Shown here one piece after another: positions 5,710 through 11,295 of a stretch of 11,295 nucleotides of DNA; the stretch's first letter is position 1; each line of letters begins with the position of its first letter. The stretch covers positions 1-11,295 of the forward strand of contig JAITEK010000089.1 of assembly GCA_031282085.1 (NCBI GenBank), given 5' to 3'. The notes under the pieces were generated by a model. It did no database searches and was not told where the DNA came from. It was given only the letters and a program-made list of their open reading frames with translations. The DNA comes from Coriobacteriales bacterium. GTDB lineage: Bacteria; Actinomycetota; Coriobacteriia; Coriobacteriales; UBA8131. The translations under genes were made by a program, and so were the position numbers.

Positions 5710-6270
5710 TTACAGTTTAGCGAGTTCACGCTCACATTTCTCGCGAGCAACGTCGAGTGTCTCCAGCTGCTTTTTTATCATGCTGATGTTGCCTAGCACG
5801 GAGACTACCTGTATGATGCCCCAGACAAAGGCTACCGGGGCAATCGCAAGCAGCGGCTTGATGAAGCGCCCGACAAGCCCCGCGAGGAGCCCACCCACTA
5901 CAAGGTATATCCCCACGCGCCGCCGGTCAAACTCGGTGTCGAGCTGTGCGACCAGCTGCACGCGGGCGGCGGCGATGCCCGCAAGACGCGCCCTGAGAGC
6001 GGTCGCGCGGTCCTCGGTAGCGCCTGCACGCGCGGTTCTTCCCCTGCCGCCGGTCGTTGCCGCTCGTCGCGACGATCCCTTGCCCAGCAGCAGGTCACGC
6101 GCTTCATTGACGTGCTTGAACTGCTCGGTGGCGCGCTCGGCAAGCCGCTTGTTGTCGGCATACTTATCCGGATGGAGTATCTGCGCCACCTCTTTGTAGG
6201 CGACCCTGATGTCCTCCTCGGTTGCGTCCTCGCCAAGTCCGAGAAGCCGCAACGCCTCGTCACGCGTCAT
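5710..6270 (-). CDS. Membrane-anchored J-domain (DnaJ-like) protein
   Basis: The 186-residue protein opens with a J-domain (about residues 2-63) that keeps the HPD motif (33-35, LHPDKY) needed to stimulate an Hsp70 ATPase. Unlike true DnaJ it lacks the Gly/Phe linker, zinc fingers and substrate-binding C-terminus. After an Arg/Ala-rich linker (64-118) come two hydrophobic segments (about 119-136 and 140-160), then a charged helix (164-186) that may form a coiled coil. It is therefore probably a membrane-bound co-chaperone that recruits DnaK to the cytoplasmic face of the membrane; clients are unknown. The ATG has AAGGAG 8 nt upstream. It precedes typA on the same strand, and both could serve protein synthesis or quality control, but the link is inference. 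Confidence 0.9.
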   Translation of the reverse strand: MTRDEALRLLGLGEDATEEDIRVAYKEVAQILHPDKYADNKRLAERATEQFKHVNEARDLLLGKGSSRRAATTGGRGRTARAGATEDRATALRARLAGIAAARVQLVAQLDTEFDRRRVGIYLVVGGLLAGLVGRFIKPLLAIAPVAFVWGIIQVVSVLGNISMIKKQLETLDVAREKCERELAKL

Positions 6271-6306
6271 AAACCATGCTCCTTAGAGGGGAAATGTGCG
6301 CTACCC

Positions 6307-6335
6307 ATACTAACGCATGAGCGCCCTAGGAGCAA
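6307..6335 (-). promoter_or_regulatory. Possible promoter of the J-domain gene
   Basis: On the minus strand TTGCTC (6330-6335) and TAGTAT (6307-6312) are separated by 17 bp. Transcription would start near 6300, about 30 nt before the ATG at 6270. Both boxes are only partial matches to the sigma-70 consensus. Confidence 0.35.
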
Positions 6336-6375
6336 AGATGAACCCGGCGCTCCCCTTCTCCTCTCCTGAATCAGT

Positions 6376-6405
6376 CGGGGCAGTACCTGTTGCGGTACTG
6401 CCCCG
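6376..6405. terminator. Strong 12-bp hairpin between the surface protein and J-domain genes
   Basis: CGGGGCAGTACC (6376-6387) and GGTACTGCCCCG (6394-6405) are perfect complements around a 6-nt loop. It lies 50 bp past the stop of the surface protein gene and is the likeliest place for that transcript to end. No T-run follows on either strand, so it is not a classical intrinsic terminator; it may mark or protect the 3' end. Confidence 0.5.
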
Positions 6406-6454
6406 GAGATCTCAGAGATTGTGGAGGAACGCGAGGATGTTGCGCCTCAGAGGG

Positions 6455-9400
6455 CTATGAGCATGAGGGCCCTTCTCCCCGACGACGTTTGGCAAACAGC
6501 AAAAAGCCAAGCGCGAGCAGCGCCACAGCAGCACCCAGGACCAGCCAGAACAGAGCGTTTGTCAGGATGCTTCCTGTCGCGTGCGCGTCAGACTGTGCCA
6601 GCGGCACCGTGTCCTCAACGAGGGCCTCAGCAACGGCTTGGGGGCTTTCGGATCGTTGCACCCGGTCCTGAGCCGCGGTATTGGCGCCGGCAGTATTCGC
6701 TGTTGATGTTGAAGAACCGGAGCCCACATCGGCAGACGCGACACTACCCAAACCAGCAAGTCCTGTGAAGCTGACGCCAGCGCTGCCAGCGCTGCCGGTG
6801 CTGCCGGAACTGCCGGTGCTGCTGCCGCCTGAACCGTTTGCTCCACCACCGGAGCCTCCCGGCTGCCCGGCGGGCGGCTCAACATTGGGCGCCCGGAGAA
6901 CAAGGGACGCCAAGGCAACGAGGATGTCGCTGGTAGCCGTGTCTACCATCTCCTGAGTGACCTCCTCATGAGACAGGGCAAGCAGGGTCCTCCCCCGCTC
7001 AAGCGAAGCTGAGAGCGACTTTACGCTCGCGCTCGTATACGCGCTCAAATCGAGGGCAGAGGCCGTTTGTAGAGCGGCGTTCAATTGCTTGAAGTTCGCC
7101 TTCTTGCGCGCCTTCAACAGCTCGGCCACCAACGAATCACGGGCGGCGTTTACCTCTGCCTGGGTGGCGTTTGCGTCATCAAGCACCGCTGTTGCCGCTT
7201 GAGTTGCCGCCGAGAGGCCGGCTATCGTGGAGGGCACGTAGTCATCGGTCGCCGCGATAACGGCCTCAGCCCGCGCTACAACGGCGGCAAGCGCCGAGAA
7301 GTCCGCTCGACGGGTCAGCCCATCAAGAGCATCCTGTAGCGCCGCTTCCGCCGACTCTACCTCGCTTTGCACGGCTTCCGGATCGTCAACCACATACTGT
7401 GCCTGCGTCAAGGCCGCGGCAACCGGTGCAAGGCTGGCCGGAGTCCAAACGGCGGAATCGAGCTTGGAGGCAATCTTGGCAAGAGCCGTCAGACGCGTCT
7501 TGTCACCAGCTTCGGTCTCCACGCCGATCAGAGAGAGGAGGGCCTCAAACGCGTCCGTAACCTGATCCCACGTCGCGTCGGGGTCAGCAAGCAGCGCACG
7601 GGCCTTCTCCAACTCCTGAGCCAGCGCATCACGATAAGAAGGTATCAACTGGGGATTTGCGAGGATCTCCTCGGCGGCTTCAACGGCAGCAGCCAGAAGG
7701 CTCTTATCAACCACGCGCTTCAGCTCCTGGCAGGCTGCTAAAAGAGCATCCGCTGCACTCTCCACCTCAACGGACGAGTAGCCCGCGGGAGCGGCGAGGA
7801 TGTCCTGCGCCTGAGCAAGAGCCGCCGCATAGCGGGTCCAACTATCCGTGGTATAGGCGCTTGAGCCACCCACCTTGGATTCTACAAAATTCACCATCGC
7901 CTCAAGGTACGCCAGGTCCCCAGCGCTGGCGCGCGACGTAAGAGCCGAGACCGCCTCGACAAGTACGTCTTTTGCCTCGTCTACCTGCTGTTGGGTGGCA
8001 GCGTCATCCGCCAAAGCAGCCTTTGCGAGCGCCAGAGCGCTGCTTAAAGCCGCCCAGGACGCGGTCGTATAGTCCGCCTCCGTATAGCCGGCTTCCTCAA
8101 CCGCCGCGACGAGGTCCTGCAGGGCGCCCTTGTACGCTGCCCGCGCGCCTGTGTACTCGTACGCGCCCACATCCAGCTTGCCGTCGTCGCGCGCCACGCC
8201 ACGCTGGTCAGAGGCGGGGGCCGCAAGGGCAGCCAGATTGGCGTCCACGCTGCCCGCGGTACGGCCCTTGTCGATGGCCGGGCTGTCGTAAAGGTCCTTG
8301 AGGGCGATCGTGGGAGTCGCACCACCGTTATCCTTGGGCAAGGCGTAGTCCAGCCACTTCTTCAAGTCATCCGGAGCGTCGGAGACATTCCAGACGGAGC
8401 CCGGGCCCTCCTTGCGCAGACCCTCACTCGAGTACACAAGGTCGCGATAGTCTGCGTCGATAACCGTATGCACGTAGCCGAAGATGTTGCCGCCCTGGTC
8501 ATAGACCTGGTCGACGTTTATGCCCGAGTGCCCGTTGCGGAAGGTCGCGGAGGACACGCCGTCCACGCCGTCGGGCGTGGCATAGAGGTAGTTGCCCACG
8601 ACGATACAGTTGAGCAGGTGGAGGCGGGTAAAATTCCCGTTGACCTCATTCGTGCGGCTCACCACGCCGCCGCCGGCAACACCGGCCGCGTTGCTCACAA
8701 CGGTGCAATTCACCATCTCACCGCCGAGACGCGCGTAAACCGCCCCGCCGACGCCGTCCAGCACCTTGTTGCCCCAGAAGGTGCAGTTCGTCAGGTAGAC
8801 CTTGTCCGCGCCGAGCGCGCCGCCGCCGAAGTTGTCAAAGGTATGGCCCACCGTGTTGTTGGTGAACGTGCAGTTGGTGGCCGTAATCGAGCCGTTAGAA
8901 GCCGAGCTGTTGGGCGGGTCGGTAAGCGCCACGCTCACCGCGCCACCACCAAAGCGCAGCCCGTTTTGGTTGCCCGGGTCGTTCTTGTACTCCACAGAGC
9001 AGTTCTGGATGCTGACGTTGTTGAGGATGACGTCGCCTTTCGCAAGGTAAACGGCTCCCCCACCGTTCTTGTAGTTGGTCGGCACCGCGTCGCCTATGAT
9101 ACTCAGATCGTTGATGGTGAGCCTGTTGCCAGCCGCAACAGCCTCCAGGCGAGCGCTCACACCGGCGGGCGCCTGCGTAAGCGTGTGCCCATTGCCGTTG
9201 ATGACCACCTCGCGGGCTGTGGCAAGCGCCGGCGCGTCCACACCGGTGAGATCGGCAGTGATGTTGATGATGAGCGGGTTCAGCCCGCTGAGCATGGCGT
9301 TGTTGTACTCCGCACCCGTCGCGACATCAAACTCGCCCACCAAGCTGACCGTGGCCGAGGCGGATTTGCTCGTGTCAGTTACCGAGGTCGCGGTGACCGT

Positions 9401-10789
9401 AAACGTTGTCGCCGCTTCGTCCGCCGCGACGCTTAAGGCGCCCTGCGCCGTTGCGCCGGGGCCGCTGAGCCCGGTCGAGGTGACCTTGGTGTTTGCGGAC
9501 GTAGCTCCCGAGACACTCCACGTGACCTCCGGCGACGGGCCGTTCTCGCCTGCGACCTCAGCGGTAAAGGTGCGCGTATCGCCCTTGCCCAACACCACGT
9601 CCTGCGGGCTTATCGCCACGCCGCTTACGGTTGCTGGCGGAGCAACGTAATACTCATAAGCGCCGATGTCGGGCGTTGCGTCACGCGACACGCCGCGCTG
9701 GTCGGTGGCGGGGACGCCGGAGCCAGACGCGCCCTTGTCCCGGGCGGGACTACTTGCAACGTCGAGCAACGCCAAGGTGCGCGTGGAGCCGCCGTTGTTC
9801 TTGAGTGCCGTGTCGAGCCAGGCGGGACTGTTGGCGACGTCGCGCTTTGAGGTTGAGACGGCTTTGAGAGCAGCGGAGCCCGTGCCGATCTTGCCGAAGA
9901 GGTTGTTTCCTGCGTCGATGACCGAGGTTGAGTTGCTCGCCCCATAAGAGTGTTCAACGTCGGCGCTGTGCTGCTTAGTAGACGTGCTGCTCTCTACCGT
10001 GTTGCCGATAGCGATCGTGTTCTTGATACGAACCCCACTGCTGCTGCTCAGGTCCGCAATCGCTCCACCGTGCTCATAGGCCGTGTTCCCGTAAAAGGTG
10101 CAGTTGGTGATCGCTGCACTACCCGCCTCAACGGCGACGGCGCCGCCGTCATACTCCGCGTAGTTGCCGGTAAAAGTGCTGTTGGTGATTGCGGCACTTC
10201 CCGCGCCGATAAGTATCGCACCGCCGTCCATCTCTGAGGAGCGGTTGTTCACAAAAAGGCAGTCGCTTATGTTGAGCGTCCCTCTGCTGTGTATGGCGCC
10301 ACCACCATCTTCCCGATTAGTGACGCAGCTTACGAACTCACTGTCCTTTACCGTAAGCGTGGCGCCCGTGCTGTAAAGGGCGGAGCCGCCGTTGCCGATG
10401 TTCATCGTTTTCGCGTTGCCGTCGAACTTCACGTTCTCAAAGGTGATGTTGCCGTAAGCAAAACTGAACAGGGGCTTGGTCCCCGTCTGTTTGATGGTAT
10501 GCCCATCGCCCTTGATGGTGATGGTGCGGCCAGCGCCGGACGAGCTGTAGAAACTCCCCCCGGCCGAAACATCGATGTCCGCCGTGAGCCTGATCACGTC
10601 GCCGTTCGTCGCGTTCTGTATCCGCGTGGAAAGATCGGCGTACGTGCCGACGCTATATTCGGTCCCCGCCGCATAGGCGACGATTGTGCCGAAGGGCAGG
10701 GGCAGAACAAGACCTCCTACCAATAACAGTGCCAGTATGATTGCCAAAACCTTTGATGGAATTCGTGGTGCAGCGCTCAATGCAGCCAT
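6455..10789 (-). CDS. Large secreted surface protein: two beta-helices, Ig-like module, six FIVAR repeats
   Basis: The 1444-residue protein begins with a signal peptide (basic start, hydrophobic 14-37, likely cleavage after AYA at 40). A right-handed beta-helix follows (about 45-385) with repeated GGAI/GGAV and ITNCTFxGN turns, closed by SPARDKG...DQRGVSRD...DIGAYEY, the choice-of-anchor Q signature. An Ig-like Big_2-type module (about 387-484, VSGVAISPQDVVLGKGDTR) precedes a second helix (about 485-878) ending in the same signature. Six FIVAR-like three-helix modules of about 70 residues start near 880, 955, 1025, 1096, 1161 and 1231. A Gly/Ser linker (about 1300-1350), a membrane helix (about 1411-1433) and a KRRR tail end it. 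Such builds are typical of adhesins or glycan-binding proteins; ligand unknown. No LPXTG precedes the helix. The ATG at 10789 has GGAGG; an upstream TTG at 10846 has no such site and sits at the predicted transcript start. Confidence 0.87.
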   Translation of the reverse strand: MAALSAAPRIPSKVLAIILALLLVGGLVLPLPFGTIVAYAAGTEYSVGTYADLSTRIQNATNGDVIRLTADIDVSAGGSFYSSSGAGRTITIKGDGHTIKQTGTKPLFSFAYGNITFENVKFDGNAKTMNIGNGGSALYSTGATLTVKDSEFVSCVTNREDGGGAIHSRGTLNISDCLFVNNRSSEMDGGAILIGAGSAAITNSTFTGNYAEYDGGAVAVEAGSAAITNCTFYGNTAYEHGGAIADLSSSSGVRIKNTIAIGNTVESSTSTKQHSADVEHSYGASNSTSVIDAGNNLFGKIGTGSAALKAVSTSKRDVANSPAWLDTALKNNGGSTRTLALLDVASSPARDKGASGSGVPATDQRGVSRDATPDIGAYEYYVAPPATVSGVAISPQDVVLGKGDTRTFTAEVAGENGPSPEVTWSVSGATSANTKVTSTGLSGPGATAQGALSVAADEAATTFTVTATSVTDTSKSASATVSLVGEFDVATGAEYNNAMLSGLNPLIINITADLTGVDAPALATAREVVINGNGHTLTQAPAGVSARLEAVAAGNRLTINDLSIIGDAVPTNYKNGGGAVYLAKGDVILNNVSIQNCSVEYKNDPGNQNGLRFGGGAVSVALTDPPNSSASNGSITATNCTFTNNTVGHTFDNFGGGALGADKVYLTNCTFWGNKVLDGVGGAVYARLGGEMVNCTVVSNAAGVAGGGVVSRTNEVNGNFTRLHLLNCIVVGNYLYATPDGVDGVSSATFRNGHSGINVDQVYDQGGNIFGYVHTVIDADYRDLVYSSEGLRKEGPGSVWNVSDAPDDLKKWLDYALPKDNGGATPTIALKDLYDSPAIDKGRTAGSVDANLAALAAPASDQRGVARDDGKLDVGAYEYTGARAAYKGALQDLVAAVEEAGYTEADYTTASWAALSSALALAKAALADDAATQQQVDEAKDVLVEAVSALTSRASAGDLAYLEAMVNFVESKVGGSSAYTTDSWTRYAAALAQAQDILAAPAGYSSVEVESAADALLAACQELKRVVDKSLLAAAVEAAEEILANPQLIPSYRDALAQELEKARALLADPDATWDQVTDAFEALLSLIGVETEAGDKTRLTALAKIASKLDSAVWTPASLAPVAAALTQAQYVVDDPEAVQSEVESAEAALQDALDGLTRRADFSALAAVVARAEAVIAATDDYVPSTIAGLSAATQAATAVLDDANATQAEVNAARDSLVAELLKARKKANFKQLNAALQTASALDLSAYTSASVKSLSASLERGRTLLALSHEEVTQEMVDTATSDILVALASLVLRAPNVEPPAGQPGGSGGGANGSGGSSTGSSGSTGSAGSAGVSFTGLAGLGSVASADVGSGSSTSTANTAGANTAAQDRVQRSESPQAVAEALVEDTVPLAQSDAHATGSILTNALFWLVLGAAVALLALGFLLFAKRRRGEGPSCS

Positions 10790-10856
10790 TACGCCTCCGT
10801 TTCTCACAGATGTGATAGATTGAAAAGTTATGTAGGCCAAACTCAATAGTTAGGAG

Positions 10857-10885
10857 ATTGTAATTTACGAGCGGGCTACTGTCAA
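10857..10885 (-). promoter_or_regulatory. Near-consensus sigma-70 promoter of the surface protein gene
   Basis: On the minus strand TTGACA (10880-10885, perfect -35) and TACAAT (10857-10862, five of six) are 17 bp apart. Transcription would start near 10850, giving a leader of about 60 nt. The leader carries a small TCACA-TC-TGTGA hairpin before the GGAGG ribosome binding site. It is the strongest promoter match in the window. Confidence 0.8.
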
Positions 10886-10904
10886 CGGCAATACCGTTTA
10901 CGGT
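10884..10904. promoter_or_regulatory. Possible operator overlapping the surface protein -35 box
   Basis: Two overlapping inverted repeats share one half-site: AACGG-N5-CCGTT (10884-10898) and ACCGT-TT-ACGGT (10893-10904). The first begins inside the -35 box, so a protein bound there would block or contact RNA polymerase. No regulator gene is adjacent, and the binding protein is unknown. Confidence 0.4.
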
Positions 10905-10924
10905 TTTGCGCGGTAAAATGAGTG

Positions 10925-11132
10925 TCACGAGAGCGCTCCGTGCTCCGCGGTGTTTTGTGAGCCCAGCCGCTACCGCGTCTGGTTGGATTCTGGGACAAGC
11001 CCAGAATGACGCGCGTTTGCGCGCGTTTGCGTGCGGTTTTTGCCTGCCCGTCATTCCTCCTTTATGCCGGAATCCACCGCGAGCGACAGCGAGCGACGCA
11101 TAAAGAGCGTGCATAGCACGCGACACATGGTT
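10925..11132. repeat. Composite palindromic intergenic repeat, element 3
   Basis: The module order matches element 2: a TCACGAGAGCGCT leader of about 60 bp, the hairpin ATTCTGGG-ACAAG-CCCAGAAT (10987-11007, in GG...GAC context), a spacer, a second hairpin in mirror context, and the shared tail (about 11070-11132). The second hairpin is degenerate (ATTCC...GGAAT only). The spacer contains GCGCGTTTGC twice in tandem (11011-11030). The tail hairpin keeps both arms, GCGTGC and GCACGC (11107-11121), while the loop differs from element 2 (ATA instead of GCA). It separates the surface protein promoter from the tRNA promoter. Confidence 0.85.
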
Positions 11133-11191
11133 CCTGACCGGGGCAAAGAGAACCCCTGAGTGGGGAATCTGGGACAAATTGCTGGATTTTG

Positions 11192-11219
11192 TTGGACAAA
11201 CGGTTCATACTGTTATAGA
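11192..11219 (+). promoter_or_regulatory. Promoter of the tRNA-Ile gene
   Basis: TTGGAC (11192-11197) and TATAGA (11214-11219) are 16 bp apart, and a TG one base upstream of the -10 box makes it an extended -10. A G+C-rich stretch (GGGCGC) follows near the expected start at about 11226, as is common for stringently controlled stable-RNA promoters. The tRNA begins about 22 nt later. Confidence 0.6.
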
Positions 11220-11247
11220 GTAGTCGGGCGCTTTTTTTCTGCGCTAC

Positions 11248-11295
11248 GGGCCCGTAGCTCAGTTGGTTAGAGCGCACGGCTGATAACCGTGAGGT
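11248..11295 (+). tRNA. tRNA-Ile (anticodon GAU), 5' part
   Basis: The 48 nt present fold as the first two-thirds of a tRNA. They give acceptor 5' strand GGGCCCG, TA, D-stem GCTC/GAGC with an AGTTGGTTA loop, anticodon stem CACGG/CCGTG, loop CTGATAA with anticodon GAT at 11282-11284, then AGGT of the variable region. The remainder lies beyond the right edge. It decodes AUC and AUU. In many bacteria this tRNA sits in rRNA operons; here it has its own promoter, and no rRNA is visible in the window. Confidence 0.97.

Noticed and set aside
4782..5720. A 312-codon open frame on the plus strand
   Set aside because: It runs antisense to typA, has no recognisable domain and no good ribosome binding site, and is explained by the high G+C content of typA.
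8468..9436. A 322-codon open frame on the plus strand
   Set aside because: It is antisense to the second beta-helix of the surface protein; its composition (many V, R, A, H) is typical of a shadow frame and no family is recognisable.
10790..10846. TTG start adding 19 residues to the surface protein
   Set aside because: It lies within a few bases of the predicted transcription start and lacks a ribosome binding site, and the extension would disturb the signal peptide.
10842..10850. CTCAATAGT shared with the third 23-bp repeat (1033-1041), suggesting a common operator
   Set aside because: The match is only 9 bp, in one copy, not phased, and is expected by chance in a window of this size.
11248..11295. 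tRNA gene as an integration site for a mobile element
   Set aside because: The tRNA's 3' end is outside the window, and no integrase or duplicated tRNA end is visible.

Overview
The window looks like a chromosomal segment of an anaerobic actinobacterium, most likely a gut or oral member of class Coriobacteriia. This is an inference from four things: moderately high G+C in the core genes, a large surface protein mixing pectate-lyase-like helices with FIVAR modules, an AAA/DUF4143 ATPase, and short palindromic repeats packed into intergenic spaces. No taxonomic marker such as rRNA is present, so the assignment is tentative.

Layout. Left edge (1-582, minus strand): a DUF2975 four-helix membrane protein and, directly downstream, the start of a small Cro/C1-type regulator that runs off the window; the two form a known gene pair. 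Positions 610-1091 hold no gene but contain a dense palindromic repeat element (element 1) and three tandem 23-bp repeats that run into an extended -10 promoter. Positions 1092-2339 (+) encode an AAA/DUF4143 ATPase with intact Walker motifs and PD-(D/E)XK-like residues. Positions 2405-3427 (minus) hold a GPP34-family protein gene followed by a minimal MerR-type regulator. The stretch of about 990-3470 is visibly richer in A+T than the genes to its right and lies between repeat elements 1 and 2, so it may be an acquired segment.

Positions 3738-6270 (minus) hold housekeeping-type genes: a membrane-anchored J-domain protein followed by the ribosome-associated GTPase TypA/BipA. Between them is a 20-bp sequence present as a tandem pair plus one inverted copy, which could form alternative hairpins in the typA leader. 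Positions 6455-10789 (minus) encode a 1444-residue secreted surface protein: signal peptide, beta-helix, Ig-like module, second beta-helix, six FIVAR modules, Gly/Ser linker and C-terminal membrane helix, with no LPXTG motif. It has a near-consensus sigma-70 promoter whose -35 box overlaps an inverted repeat. The right end (10925-11295) has a third copy of the composite repeat, then a stable-RNA-type promoter and the first 48 nt of tRNA-Ile(GAU).

The most unusual material is non-coding: the three composite elements built from opposed hairpin modules, the promoter-embedded 23-bp repeats in front of the ATPase, and the two-partner inverted repeat before typA. No CRISPR array, insertion sequence or integrase is visible.
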